Positions 32,345-43,169 of a stretch of DNA of 64,000 nt are shown here, piece by piece. The stretch spans positions 107,363,893-107,427,892 of the forward strand of contig NC_082688.1 in the NCBI RefSeq assembly GCF_949987515.2, read 5' to 3'. A program made the position numbers and the translations under genes. How positions within the stretch are numbered: position 1 is the first letter of the stretch; each line of letters opens with the position of its first letter. Below the pieces are notes generated by a model. The model saw only the letters and a program-made list of their open reading frames with translations, was not told the DNA's origin and did not search any database. This stretch comes from Delphinus delphis. Lineage: Eukaryota > Chordata > Mammalia > Artiodactyla > Delphinidae.

Positions 32345-32470
32345 CATCCTCACTGAGTGCTGTGTGACTTCAGGAAAATCTCCTCACCTCTCCGGATCTC
32401 GTTGCCCGAGGAAGCCGGAGGGAGCGCTACTGCATCTCCAAGCACATGCATAATCTCCTGCACCAAAGTC
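32345..32470 (+). repeat. MIR fragment
   Basis: ctgtgtgacttcaggaaaat, then ctcctcacctctccggatct, is a diverged plus-strand MIR core. Confidence 0.45.
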
Positions 32471-32609
32471 AGCATATATAACCTGAAAAAGAAAACAGGG
32501 CACGTGCAAGGACGATGAATCGAAGGAGAGCTGGGTAGTGTCACTCTTCTAGGGTCCCCGTTTTCCTTAAGAGGGGCACGGAGCCCTTTAGGGAATGGAG
32601 GGCCCTGAA

Positions 32610-33605
32610 CTACCTCCAGGGTCTAGTGGGGCCTGAGTCTGCCCAAGGACGACGCAAGAAGGGGGCAGAGGGGGCGAGAGTGACCTGATTCAGGGCCAGT
32701 TTATTCTTCCCAGAAGGTGCATCCACTGCAGCCTGGGGGTGAGGCAGGGTTGAGGAAGGGCGGCAGGAATAATTGCTTTTGCACTGGCAGCCGCAGGCTG
32801 GAGGGACCCCCTGGGACCCCAGGGTAGAAAAGAGTGTGGGTCCTCTAATGGCCACAGGTGTTGGAGTAGAAAATTTCCACATGATTAAAATAACCACTTG
32901 GCCCGCTTGGCAAGCACGGGCCTTGTTTTTTTCACACTTCACAGCGTGTCCTTCAACTCCTTTTGGAGACTGTTCCAAGGATAAATGGCTAAAGGAATTC
33001 CTTTTCTTTTTACTCACTAATAAGGAAGGAGTGGGAGAAACTGGGCCCCCAAGGGCAGGCTGGGCAGGCAGAGGCAGGGCGCTGGGTTTTGCTGGAGACT
33101 GAGCAGATCGAGGCGGGGGATGAGGATGAAGTGACTCGGCAACTGGGAAACCTTGTGGCGGGGGGAGCTCTGCAGAGACACTGTCTGGTTGGAGGCTGCT
33201 TGGCAGGAAAAGCTGGCGGTAGAGTGACAGGGACTGAAGTCCCATCCAAGACAGAGAGCTCAGGACCTGGTGCTCGTGGTGGTCGCAGCGGGGAGTGTTG
33301 TGAGCGAGGCTGGGGAGAAACATATGCGTGCACCCCCTCGGGTGTTTCGAGGCTGCGCCTGGGCAGGGAGAAGCCAAGACCTGAGGCAGCCTGAGCGCAT
33401 GCGTGCGCTCCACTCCCGTTTCCCGGCCGGTTACTGGGTGGCTCATCGTCTCGCCGGCCTCTCTGTAAAATGGGGCTGCTTGAGGAGAGAATAGGGCCCA
33501 TTTCAAGAACAGCATGTGAACAGCAGATAGTGTTAGTGATGGTGGGGATCCTTTCTCAGTCCCCACCCAACCTGAGTCTCCGGGGTTCACACCCATTCTC
33601 TCCAC
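32610..33605 (-). other. 331-codon open frame, probably non-coding
   Basis: This is the longest open frame outside the L1. The translation is rich in Pro, Ser, Ala and Leu, with no signal peptide, membrane segment, repeat or motif I recognise. Its 5' part overlaps a MIR-like patch at 33400-33500 (tctctgtaaaatggggctgc), which argues against an ancient gene. No splice sites, Kozak context or polyadenylation signal were found that would favour translation. A chance frame in GC-rich DNA is the likeliest explanation. Confidence 0.3.
33400..33500 (+). repeat. MIR-like fragment
   Basis: ttactgggtggctcatcgtc, then ggcctctctgtaaaatgggg, resembles the plus-strand MIR core. Confidence 0.45.
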
Positions 33606-33609
33606 CCGG

Positions 33610-34065
33610 GTTCCAATTGCACTTGCGTTTTCTTTGTTTCTCTGTCCTGGATCAGGTGGCAGATACCACCTCCCTCGCCTTCATAATGTCCACTTTACCC
33701 CTGGGAATGAATGCCCGGGGTTATCCCCTTCCACTGAAGCAAAGGAGGTGACACTTTTCTTGTTGTTGCCATTGTGACATTACCATTATTGGGTGAAAGC
33801 TAACCATGGTGTCTTCCTACCACCTTACTTCCTGCAGACGCCCTCTGCCCCCCGTGGGCATGGCCCTCACTATCACGGGAAAGTGCTGGGCCCTCGCCCG
33901 GGCTGCCCCCCACCCTGGGCTGTTCTCCCCCATCCCACCCCACCTCCTAAGGTTCCCCAGGCCCTCTCAGGGGATGTCGGAGTGCCCTGCCTTGACCCCA
34001 GATGTCCTTCCCTCACCATCTTAGGCTTCACTGACACTCCCCTCTTCTGAACAACACTCTCCAAA
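33610..34065. other. unique GC-rich sequence, no gene recognised
   Basis: Cytosine-rich unique DNA (33835-33970). No repeat or exon was identified. Confidence 0.35.
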
Positions 34066-34069
34066 CAGC

Positions 34070-34240
34070 TGGTTTCCAGGGTGCAATCTGAGAGTCACCT
34101 ACATCAGACTTTCCTGGGGAACTTAGAAAAGCAGATTCCTGAGCCCCTCCCCCATTCTGAATTATAATAGCATTCCTGAGCCAGGGCCAGGGAATCCGCA
34201 TTTGTAATCATCCCTACAGGGGAATCTTAAGAGACACACA
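34070..34240. mobile_element. MER5-like hAT non-autonomous element
   Basis: gagagtcacctacatcagac, tttcctggggaacttagaaa, gcagattcctgagcccctcc and gccagggaatccgcatttgt match the roughly 180-bp palindromic MER5-type hAT element of mammals. Orientation is ambiguous because the element is palindromic. Confidence 0.7.
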
Positions 34241-34344
34241 CAGTGTGACATCTCACCATCTGCCATCCCTCATCACCTGTGCCAAACTAGCAGGCCTGAA
34301 ACATTGCAGCGCATGTCCTAGCGCCCTGCACGTGGCAGGGCTCA

Positions 34345-34545
34345 ATAAACTGTGAGAGAGAGAGAGACAGACAATGGATGAATGGATAGATGGTGGATGG
34401 ATAGATGGTGGATGGATAGATAAGGAATGAATAGATAGATTATGGACGGATAAAGAGATGATAGATGGATAGATAAATGATGGATAGGTAGATAGATAGA
34501 TGCTGGATGGATAGGTAGGGAGATGATGGATAGATAGATAGACGA
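34345..34545 (+). repeat. (GATG/GATA)n tetranucleotide microsatellite
   Basis: About 200 bp of interspersed tggatgga, tagatagat and agatgatgg units preceded by a (GA)n stretch at 34350-34364. It is an imperfect compound tandem repeat, probably length-variable. Confidence 0.95.
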
Positions 34546-34679
34546 TAGAGCAAAACCTTGTTACCGTTTTGATCCCAGGTATGGCATCTCCCGGAACTGA
34601 AGTGTGGGATGTAGAGCAGGTCTCACAAAAGACAGGGCCTGGGTCTACGAAGGTGTTTAGAGCAAAGGTAGCTAGAGGG

Positions 34680-34835
34680 TTACGCTTGGATTCGGTAACC
34701 TGACAGGACAGGGTTCCAGTCTGCTCCTTACTGGCTGAGTGTGGCTGGAGGAGTTACTGGATCTCCAGGCCTGACTTACCCCATCAGTAAAAGAGGATCC
34801 CAACAGCACCTGCTCTCGGGAGTACGTGAGTGCTG
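34680..34835 (+). repeat. MIR fragment
   Basis: agggttccagtctgctcctta, ctggctgagtgtggctggag and atcagtaaaagaggatccca, in plus-strand MIR order. Confidence 0.6.
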
Positions 34836-34839
34836 ACTT

Positions 34840-35136
34840 AGACGGTGCCGGCAGCGAGCACACGTGTGCTCCGAGTCCTGGCCTCTCTCTTCCTTCTCTC
34901 TTGCAACCTCGCTTCCCCGGCTCCTCCCTGCAGACAGCCAACTCTTAGCTGGTTTACACCTCCTCAGAGGCAACACAGCAGAGAAGAGGCACATGTCTCT
35001 CAGTCTTGAACCCAGGTCTCCAGAGAAGAGACTCCGGAGGGGCCTGCAGGCTCCATCGCAACCTTAACCCCTCCAGTGAGGGATCCAGTCATGCAAATGC
35101 GGATGCAGCTCCATCCCCTCAGCTTCCACCAAGAAA
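34840..35136. other. unique sequence, no gene recognised
   Basis: No repeat or exon was identified between the MIR and the SINE. Confidence 0.35.
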
Positions 35137-35149
35137 AGAAACAGGTCTC

Positions 35150-35476
35150 GGGCTTCCCTGCTGGCGCAGTGGTTGAGAATCTACCTGCTAATGCAGGGGA
35201 CACGGGTTCGAGCCCTGACCTGGGAAGATCCCACAAGCCGGGGAGCAACTGAGCCCGTGCACCACTACTGAGCCTGCGCGTCTGGAGCCTGTGCTCCGCA
35301 ACAAGAGAGCCCGCGACAGTGAGAGGCCCGAGCACCGCGATGAAGAGTGGTCCCCGCTCGCCGCAACTAGAGAAAGCCCTCGCACAGAAACGAAGACCCA
35401 ACACAGCCAAAAATAAATAAATAAATATTAAAAAAAAAAAAGAAATGTTGATGTATGAATATTTAAAAAAAAAGAA
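35150..35476 (+). mobile_element. CHR-family SINE, older long type
   Basis: Begins gggcttccctgctggcgcag, continues past the length of the short copies through gtccccgctcgccgcaacta and cacagaaacgaagacccaac, then an (AAAT)n tail. It is followed by gaaatgttgatgtatgaata and a second A run before the TSD. The TSD agaaacaggtctc (35137-35149) recurs as agaaacagttctc (35477-35489), one mismatch. Confidence 0.92.
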
Positions 35477-35734
35477 AGAAACAGTTCTCAGTGGAGGCTG
35501 GTGACGGGCTGGGCAGATACACCACCCCAGGTATTTACTGTGGCTCCCCAGAAACAAGCACCCTCCCCAGCCCTAACCCCATGCTGTCTTTCATCTCCAT
35601 GCCCTCCACATCTTCCTGGCAATGAGTCCATCAGCCTCAGAGCTCCTTACCTCTACCCTGATCCATCCCCTATCCCCTCAAGCCCTCCCTGCTTCCCGTG
35701 TGCCCTCCCCGGGGTGGGGGGGAGTGGTCCCCAA

Positions 35735-35990
35735 ATGTGAGTCCTACCCTCAGGGTGCTGACAGTCTAGCTGATGACAGCAAGGCAACACACGCAAACTG
35801 ATGGGAGAAGCATCAGATACTAAGCCATGAGCCGCGACTCTCAGGGCTCCAGGGGGCTGCAGTGATCAGGGAAAGCTTCCTGGAGGAGGAGGAACCAGGG
35901 CAGGCGTTTGAAGACTCTGGGGGTTGGGAAGAACGTTCTAGGCAGGCACTAGAGGAATGGAGAGAGCCCTACGGATAAGCTGCCCAGGTG
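35735..35990 (-). repeat. L2-related ancient repeat
   Basis: ctaccctcagggtgctgaca, gtctagctgatgacagcaag, ggaaagcttcctggaggagg and gaacgttctaggcaggcact fit the reverse-oriented L2-related family. Confidence 0.6.
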
Positions 35991-35999
35991 GGAATAAAG

Positions 36000-36414
36000 G
36001 CCGGGGAAGGAGAGGAGGAGAAGGCCAGCTCGGCAGGAGCTGTGACTGGGGTGGGCCTCATTGGCCAGCCATGGGCCTTCAGACTGGAGGCCGGTGAGGC
36101 ACGGCCTCCCTCCCACCCCGCCCGGGCAGGCTGGCTGTTGGGCCTCCCAGGCCCGGGGGCTGCCACATTGATTGGCCTGTGAAAGGCCACTTGGTAGGCT
36201 GGTTGCCGAGAGACGGCCCCAGAGGCCAGGGCTAGGATTAGTGAGTGGCCCTGTTTGCTCTCATTGCTGGGAGGAAAGAGGACTTTGGTCCCAGCTTATC
36301 AAACTGCCCTGGGTTTGAAAGCCCAGGAATGCAGCCTTGGGCAAATGTGCAGGTTCACAGGACACCCATTAATCAAACAGTTCCCTTCCCTCTACCCCAA
36401 TAACCTGGGCCCCA

Positions 36415-36415
<1 letters not shown>
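36000..36415. other. unique GC-rich sequence, no gene recognised
   Basis: No repeat family was recognised between the L2-related element and the (AC)n tract. Confidence 0.35.

Positions 36416-36470
<55 letters not shown>
36416..36470 (+). repeat. (AC)n microsatellite
   Basis: About 26 near-perfect AC units ending in actcacac. Long and pure, so probably polymorphic. Confidence 0.97.
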
Positions 36471-36474
<4 letters not shown>

Positions 36475-36479
36475 GCTCT

Positions 36480-37325
36480 GCCACTGCACTTTCATATGGG
36501 CCGGGCCCCACTGGAGGTGTGTCAGGCTCGTCCTCAAGTTGTGTCTTTCCCCTAGTTTGCCTGAGGGCCAAGCAGAGGCAGGTGAGCTCCACAAAGGAGG
36601 AGAAGCCAGCCCACCACCCCGCTGCCTCTTGGCACAATTCAGGTGGCAACGCGTTGTTTCCTCAAGATGGAAAGAAAGATATCCTGGGCAGTAACTTTGT
36701 ACAGTTTTTTAAGTTTTTAAAAGTTTTAAGTAGTAAGCTTTTTAGAGCAAACTTTTTTAAAAACCATAAACTTCTTCTTACGCAGTGGATGAAAGTCATA
36801 TATCAACCCAGAGGCCAAGCTTTGCAGCTTCTAACCCAGGGTTTCTGCCTCTTCGGGGCAAAGGGGTGGAGGTGGAAGCACTGAATCTAAGAAAATTGAA
36901 TTTCTTGGGAATAAATAAAAACAATAAATGTGTGTTCCTGTTAATAGGTTCTAGAAACCAGCTGCCCAAGTTCCAAATGGGGGAACGTAGCTTGGAGCTA
37001 TCCAGAGTGAAGGTTAATGGCCATGAGAAGACAGTGTGAGTTTCGATGAGCAACTGTGCGCTCCAGCTACCAGACCTTGGAGGTCAGCCTTGGTGGCAGA
37101 AAGGACAGAGAATAGAAGGAGGGAGATAAAGGGCTGAGATATTCCACACTGCCCAGACAGCAGCTGAAATCCTGTGTTCCGCCCTGGGTACCACGCTTGA
37201 AGTTTTCCCTAAATTGTAAATGGGTGCCCAACGCGAGGGGCTGAGCGCTTCAAAATTATGTCCAGTGAGTGCAGACTCTGGAGATGCACGTGTAGGGAAG
37301 GTTGCCGGCCCCGCCTTGGACCCAC
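36480..37325. other. unique sequence, no gene recognised
   Basis: An AT-rich patch at 36700-36785 and a pocket of simple aataaataaaaacaataaa at 36909-36927. No repeat or exon is supported. Confidence 0.35.
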
Positions 37326-37329
37326 ATGC

Positions 37330-37955
37330 TACCGTCTCTCAACTCTGCCCACTGCCCTCCACCCACAGCTGCCGCCTTAGCCCAAGCAACCCGTGCCTCC
37401 AGCCAGGCTTCCTCCAGGGGCCCCTCCTGGACTCTCTCTGCTCCAGCCAGAGGACACCCCGGAAATGCCTTCTCCACCTGGCAGTTGGCTCAGCCTCGCT
37501 GAAATCCGCACCTGATCCTTCCATCCCCACTTAAAACTCCGTGGTCTGCACCCACCCTCACCCCTGCCAGGGCCTCAGGATGAGGTCCGGCTGATGCCCT
37601 GACTGGGTTAAGCTGTCTGTGACCCGCACATTCTGAGTCATCTGCAGTGCAGGCGCCCTGCTGCACCCCCCTGCCTCCCTTGTCCCAACCCCTCTGTCTG
37701 GAGCACATATAGCCCTGGCACCCCAACTGAGTAACCCTCGTGTGCCCTCCAGCACGTGGCTTGCTGTCCTCTCCTCCGGGCAGTGCAGTCCCCCAGGCAC
37801 CCCCAGCCTGCAGGCCGCCACCCTACAGGGCCACCTCTCCTCTCCTGTCTGCCCCTCCACCAGACCACCAAGCACATGTCTGTCGTCAGCTCCCAGCCCT
37901 GGGCCCGGCACCCAGCAGGAACCCTATCCGTATTTGCCAAATGCATGAGTGCCAG
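37330..37955 (+). repeat. L2 element, 3' portion
   Basis: Plus-strand L2 order over 600 bp: gaaatgccttctccacctgg, cacttaaaactccgtggtct and ctgggcccggcacccagcag, ending in tatttgccaaatgcatgagtg. The element is highly diverged and GC-rich. Confidence 0.5.
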
Positions 37956-38215
37956 TTGTTTTCAAACACTGAAAGGCTGCTGTGCCGAAGAAGGGTTAGT
38001 CCTAACCCGAGTGGCACAGTCAGGACGAGCGAGTGGAAGTGACAGAGGGACAGGAACCTGGTGGGCTTTCCCTCTGCCATAGGCTGCTCTCAGAGGCAGT
38101 GAAGTCCCTGTCACCTGTGGTCACCGAACGCGACAGGCTGGCCCCTTGAAGGGGTGGCCATAGAGGGGATTCCCTTTAGATGAGATGACCTCCACGGCCT
38201 CCAGCTTACACACCG
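37956..38215 (+). repeat. CR1/L3-type LINE 3' UTR fragment
   Basis: gaaggggtggccatagaggg, gattccctttagatgagatg and acctccacggcctccagct match the conserved 3' UTR logic of amniote CR1-class LINEs (gggattcc, gatgacctc). Very old. Confidence 0.5.
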
Positions 38216-38219
38216 CTCA

Positions 38220-38780
38220 TGCTGAGACTCGAGCTGCCCCCGTCGGGCCCAGCCAGGCTGTGCCTCGGAGCTGCTGAGGAGCGCGACGCAGCCCCACTGT
38301 CACCATTCTGGAGAGGTGGTACCTTTGGGAGGGCCAGGAGGTTGACCTTTGACCATCAGCCTGCAGACCCCCGGGGAGAGATGGACTTTTCTCCCCCAAA
38401 CCTGCAGGGCCAGCGCTTAGCGCTCATCCCCTCCTTGAAAGCAAGAAGATGTCTTCCCGCCCGGGGCTGCCGCGGGGTCTTTACCATCAGAGCAAACCCA
38501 GGTGCAGCGGGGGAGGGGAAGTGACCTCCACTCAGCCAGCGCGGCTCCTTGGCCTCAGCTGGGCCGTCCTCCCTCACCAGCAAGGTCACTGTTATCTACT
38601 CCGTGAGCGCGCTCGCAGGGCCTGGACGCCCTCCAAATATGTAGAGGGAGTTTTAACCTAACCCAAGACTAAGAGGCCTCCCACACTTGACATTTTCCAA
38701 GTGCTGTAAACTCCAGGCAAGGACAAGAAAGAAAGGCGCCAGGAAGCACCTCTGCAGCCACAGGCTGTGGATGTTACCTG
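38220..38780. other. unique sequence, no gene recognised
   Basis: Mixed unique DNA; no repeat family was recognised. Confidence 0.3.
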
Positions 38781-38784
38781 CACG

Positions 38785-38925
38785 AGTGCACTGGTGTGTA
38801 TGTCAATGCGTGTGTCTGTGTTGGTCAGTGTACGTGCGTATGTGCCAACGTGTGTGCGCACGTGCCATTGTGCGTCTTGTGCGTGTATTATTACACATGC
38901 ACGTGCCTATGTGTTCACGAGGGTG
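38785..38925 (+). repeat. degenerate (TG)n-like tract
   Basis: Alternating purine-pyrimidine sequence such as gtgtgtatgtcaatgcgtg, cgtgtgtgcgcacgtgcc and tacacatgcacgtgccta. It is an imperfect TG/CG/CA tract capable of Z-DNA. Confidence 0.8.
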
Positions 38926-38929
38926 CAGG

Positions 38930-40060
38930 GAAGCTATTTTCTCTGATTGCAAGGATGGATTTATAGAAACATTTTGTCCAGAACCCTCTCGCAGGCTGGG
39001 AAGCCAGGGTAAAGTGGTTCCAGTTCTCAGCCTCTAGCTGCTTGAAGGATGTGGCCACGGGCAATGCCCTCAGCCCTTTTGAAATCTTTAACTGTGAACC
39101 GTCTTCACCCTCCCCAGAAACTTCTGCTCCCCTGTTGCTGTCACTTTCCGGCGTTGAGGTTCTACTCCTCAAAGCCACACGGAAAGAGAGGAACGTAAAG
39201 TGGACCGTCCTGAATCCCCGCCGTCCCATCACCGGCTGTGCGACTCAGGTGAGTTAGCCTCTCAGCCGTCAAATCCAAAAGCACCTGAACGTACCATCAC
39301 ACACGTGCTTCTCTCTCCACGTTTCTGTAGTTCCCCGCATTGTAAATCCACTTTCCCAATGTAGAATCAAAAAGCAGAACAAAAACAACAAAGCTATTTC
39401 CCAGCCTCCCCGACTGCGGGGATGCTGAGATGTCACCCAGAGATGCACCTGCGTGAGGCTTCGAGTTGTTGACAGGGAAGCAGGCCGGTGGGACGTCTGC
39501 CAGAAGGATGAACAGCAGAGGATGCTGAGTGGTGCTCCCCTCCCTGCCCAGCTCTGCGTAGCCCTGGGAGTCATTCCTAGAAGGTCGACCTAGAGCCTGG
39601 AGCTCACCCACAGCCTTTAATAAAGTCTCTCCTGCCTTAACTACCAGCTAACACTGATTCTGTGGTCGGCAACTAAGAGCCCGCCAAGTCCCGAGACATC
39701 GCCCCTACCAGCAAGGTGTTAAAAACTGGGAGGAATCGTGACTGTGTTAAATGAGGTGAGATGACAGCGCCAAGTACGGTCTGCTCCTGCCAGAAAAGCC
39801 CGTGACACCCGGCCCTCAGAAGAGAGCCAGGCTCTTTCTTTAAGCCCGTGCCCTGCTCGCAGACTGGCAATAAATCTGGAAGGCCAAGCCTCCAGCTCTG
39901 TGCAGCTGGGTCTCCTGCGGCTGGCGTGGGACCTGGCTCCGCCCCATCCCCCGCTGTCCGAGGTTGGGAAGAGAGTCGGGAGGTGGTGTGTTACAGAAGT
40001 GCAGCCGGATTCAAGGCCCCCTGGAAACCAGCCCAATGTCCTCATTGTCTTACTTGGAGA
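38930..40060. other. unique sequence with a small MIR-like patch
   Basis: A weak MIR-like patch occurs near 39225-39275 (gctgtgcgactcaggtgagt). Otherwise no repeat or exon was identified. Confidence 0.35.
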
Positions 40061-40064
40061 TTTT

Positions 40065-40620
40065 CCTCTGTGACTAATGAACACCCACTGGGTGCCAGGT
40101 CCTGCCTGGAACTAACTAGTTTGGGGGGGAGGTGAAAAAAAGTTAGATGATCCAATATCTAGCCCTAAAGAGTTTAGTGGGGTCGGGGAGACATCTTAGA
40201 TATGCGGGAGAGAAAACGGACCCATAGAAAAAAGTAGACTTGATCCTCCATTATTGGGAGGAACAGATTGTACCCCTGCCCGCCCCCTATCAGGGACGAT
40301 GAGATGGCTTTTTCTGGAGGGGGCAGCAGGGTCTTCCCACAGGAAGCTGGACAGGGCCTGACCCTTGAAGGGGAGGCAAGATCTAGAGGGACGGAGCAGT
40401 CGGGGCGGGAGTTCCAGGATGGGGAAAGGCATAAGCAGAAGTGCAGAGGAGGGAGAGCCTGTCTGTGTCGTGTTCAGGGCTCACCTGCTAGAAGGGAGGC
40501 TGGCGGGGAAGTAGAAAGAAGTTATCTGGAATTCCTGGGACTGTCAAAGCTTGGATAAGGAGCTTGGGTTTCAGTCCAGGATGAACATATGGTTGGGCTA
40601 GAACAGAGGTGACATTGACC
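40065..40620 (-). repeat. L2-related ancient repeat
   Basis: cacccactgggtgccaggtc, agccctaaagagtttagtgg, ggagttccaggatggggaaa, ggcataagcagaagtgcaga and aaggagcttgggtttcagtc run in the order of the same L2-related family as at 60790-61330. Confidence 0.6.
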
Positions 40621-40663
40621 TCACCTATTTGACCCCACTCTTTGACTCAGAATATTTTGACAG

Positions 40664-41002
40664 CAATAAATTTATTTATTTATTTATTATTTTGGGCTGC
40701 GTTGGGTCTTCGTTGCTGCACGCGGGCTTTCTCTAGTTGCGCCGAGCGGAAGCTACTCTTCACCGCGGTGCGCGGGCTTCTCATTGCAGTGGCTTCTCTT
40801 GTTGCGGAGCACGGGCTCTAGGCGCACGGGCTTCAGTTGTTGTGGCGCACAGGCTCAGTAGCTGTGGCATGCAGGCTCAGTAGTTGTGGCTCACGGGCTT
40901 AGTTGCTCCGCAGCATGAGGGATCTTCCCGGACCAGGGAATGAACCTGTGTCCCCTGCATTGGCAGGCAGATTCTTAACCACTGTGCCACCAGGGAAGTC
41001 CC
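40664..41002 (-). mobile_element. CHR-family SINE, older long type
   Basis: (ATTT)n tail, then gctgcgttgggtcttcgttg, repeated cacgggcttcagttgttg-like modules, ending ccaccagggaagtccc. About 335 bp on the minus strand. The flanks show no clear TSD, consistent with age. Confidence 0.9.
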
Positions 41003-41284
41003 CCAACACTTCCCTTCTTTCTCTGAGAAAATCTTCTGAAATCAGGAGGGATCCCTGAGGTAGATGATAAGGCAGGTTGAGAGTCAGATAGACTTCCCTC
41101 TGCTCCCTGGGACTACTTCTCACCTGGGTCCTCTTGCCCTTCAAGGAGCCTTAGGTCAGAACACAAGGTCACTGCAGGGGGAGGCATCTGGAGCCCTTGG
41201 GCCACAGGGAGTCCTACTTACAGGATAAACAGGGGACAGAGCTACAAGCTAAAAGGCGCCACGAGGGAAGAAATGAGACAGACC

Positions 41285-41615
41285 CAGAAGGTGGGACATT
41301 TTGCACAATACAGTAAGTCATACAAACTTTCGAGTTGTGAACTGTCAAAGATGCGAATGTGCCCTTGTATGCCAGCTGTTGTGTTGTACTATTGTACTTT
41401 TCAAGGTACTGTACTGTAAGATTAAAAATGTTTTCTTCATTTTTTATGTTTTTTCAATGTATTATTTGTGTGAAAAGTATTATAAACCTATTACAGTACA
41501 GTACAGTATAGCTGATTGTGTTAGTTGGGTACCTAGGCTAACTTTGTTGGACTTACCAACAAATTGGACTTAAGAATGCACTCTCAGAACAGAAGTTGTT
41601 TGTATGTAGGGGACT
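41285..41615 (-). mobile_element. DNA-transposon-like element, family unassigned
   Basis: Read on the minus strand it begins caagtcccctacatacaaac and contains ttcttaagtccaatttgttg, taggtacccaactaacacaa and several gtactgta/tacagta palindromic units. The texture is that of a Tigger/mariner-like element, but no transposase frame is present and the far end is not defined. Confidence 0.4.
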
Positions 41616-41621
41616 TGTTGC

Positions 41622-41800
41622 TCTGGAATTAAAAAATAAACAAATTAAAAAGTAAAATAAGAATAATAAAAATTAAAAATTTTAATAAGTTAAAAATAAA
41701 TTTTTAAAATTTAAAATTTTAAAAATTTAAAAATAGAATAAAAATATTTTTTTATTTTAAAAATTAAAAATAAAATAAACCATGTCAACCAAAAAAATTA
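41622..41800. repeat. AT-rich low-complexity tract
   Basis: Almost pure A/T with many short self-complementary units (ttaaaaattttaataagtt, aaatttaaaattttaaaaat). It lies directly beside the DNA-transposon-like element. Confidence 0.9.
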
Positions 41801-41819
41801 TTTTAATGACAAAAGGAGA

Positions 41820-43165
41820 TGCTTGGGACCATGCTAAGTAGTAAAGGGGAATCTGAGAGTTAGCAGGGTGGGAGGGAGGGAGGGGAGCAGGGGCTCAAAT
41901 GCCTGAGAAGTGACTGTGAGAGTGAATGAAAACAGTACTTGGCAAAGGCCAAGACCATGCAGATCCAAAGCCCACTTCCCTGAAGAGCAACTCAAGAAGC
42001 AGAACCAGGGTTTGGGCCATGCTGGAAATTCAGGAGACAGAACCAAGGGAAGTTTGAGCAGCCTGTGGGGAAGCAAGGAGGGTGGGCTTGGGGATAGACA
42101 CCAGACGGAGCGCTGCTCGGTGTACACTGTGGTGCTCCCTTCCATGTGGCCCGCATGACACCATCCGATTAGGATCACAGGCATAAAGCCAGCTCTACAA
42201 CCTAAGGGTGGTCGTGCTGGAGGCAGCACACGCAGGTGTGAGTGCGCGTGCACACATATGTGCGTTTGTCTTGGTGTCAGCAAAGTGGATGGGGTCCTTG
42301 GAGAGACAACACACCAACATTAGCGGAAACAGAGAGCTGACCAACTAAAAGTGAGTTCAGTAAAACTTAACCCATGAAAAGCAGACGCATATGGTAATTT
42401 AATTTAAGGGCATATAGCTGTACCTCTCAATGGTCTTGGAGGACACCACTGTGTTATTTACTACAAAGTACAAGACACGATGCTTAGGAGGACTCTTTAT
42501 CATCAAGAAAAAGTTATATAGTACCTTTTATTCAGGGAACCAAGGAATTATGTGCCAGTTTTAGGGTCATCAAACATTATTAACTTTTTTAAAGTTATGT
42601 TTTCCAGGAGTGTCACTGATTAGTATATTAGTGCTACAAAGGTCCCATGTACAAACAAATGGCTACATAACTGAAGGTGACTATAATAGAATAGGCTGAG
42701 TGAGTTTATTCCTAGGGTAAATCAAAGCTGTTAAAATATATATTTTGTTTATTTTTCTACATTTCAAAAACTCGGCAATTCTTGGGTCCAAAGAAAACCA
42801 GGGAAAGCGTGAAGAAATGTTTTTGATCATTATCAAAAATTATTAATGACTACTCAAGTCCTTAGAGGTGTATTTAGTTGGCATCCATAAGAGACACATT
42901 TGAAAAATGACTTCTGCATATGGACTGAAATATATTTTTCTTGCAAAGAACATATGTGTGTACTATATGTGTTATTCTTAGAATAAGGAGTGGGGGAAGA
43001 TAGGAGGCCATCTATCTTATTTTATTGAATGAGCTTTTGTGTGCATCCTGCCATCCCCAAACACCTGATGCATCTGAAAGCAGTCCTTTCTGGATTTGCA
43101 GTGCCATCTTTAACACTTCTTCTCTAGGTTACGGTGTGACGCATCTCCCTGGACATCCACCTGTA
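41820..43165. other. AT-moderate unique segment, no gene recognised
   Basis: No repeat family was recognised over 1.3 kb. The block 42330-43000 is AT-rich, non-repetitive and a possible conserved non-coding region. A short TG/CA-rich patch lies at 42235-42270. Confidence 0.35.
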
Positions 43166-43169
43166 ATCC

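Noticed and set aside
34345..34545. Regularly spaced repeats suggesting a CRISPR-like array
   Set aside because: Units are tetranucleotides without unique spacers; this is a microsatellite in a mammalian genome.
36392..36649. Open frames with Val-Cys or His-Thr repeats (also 24212-24687)
   Set aside because: They are translations of (AC)n microsatellites.
38785..38925. Z-DNA-forming regulatory element
   Set aside because: The alternating TG/CG tract is adequately explained as a decayed microsatellite; nothing nearby supports a functional role.
41622..41800. Matrix attachment region or origin
   Set aside because: AT-rich composition alone is not evidence; it is probably degenerated simple repeat or A-tail next to the transposon-like element.
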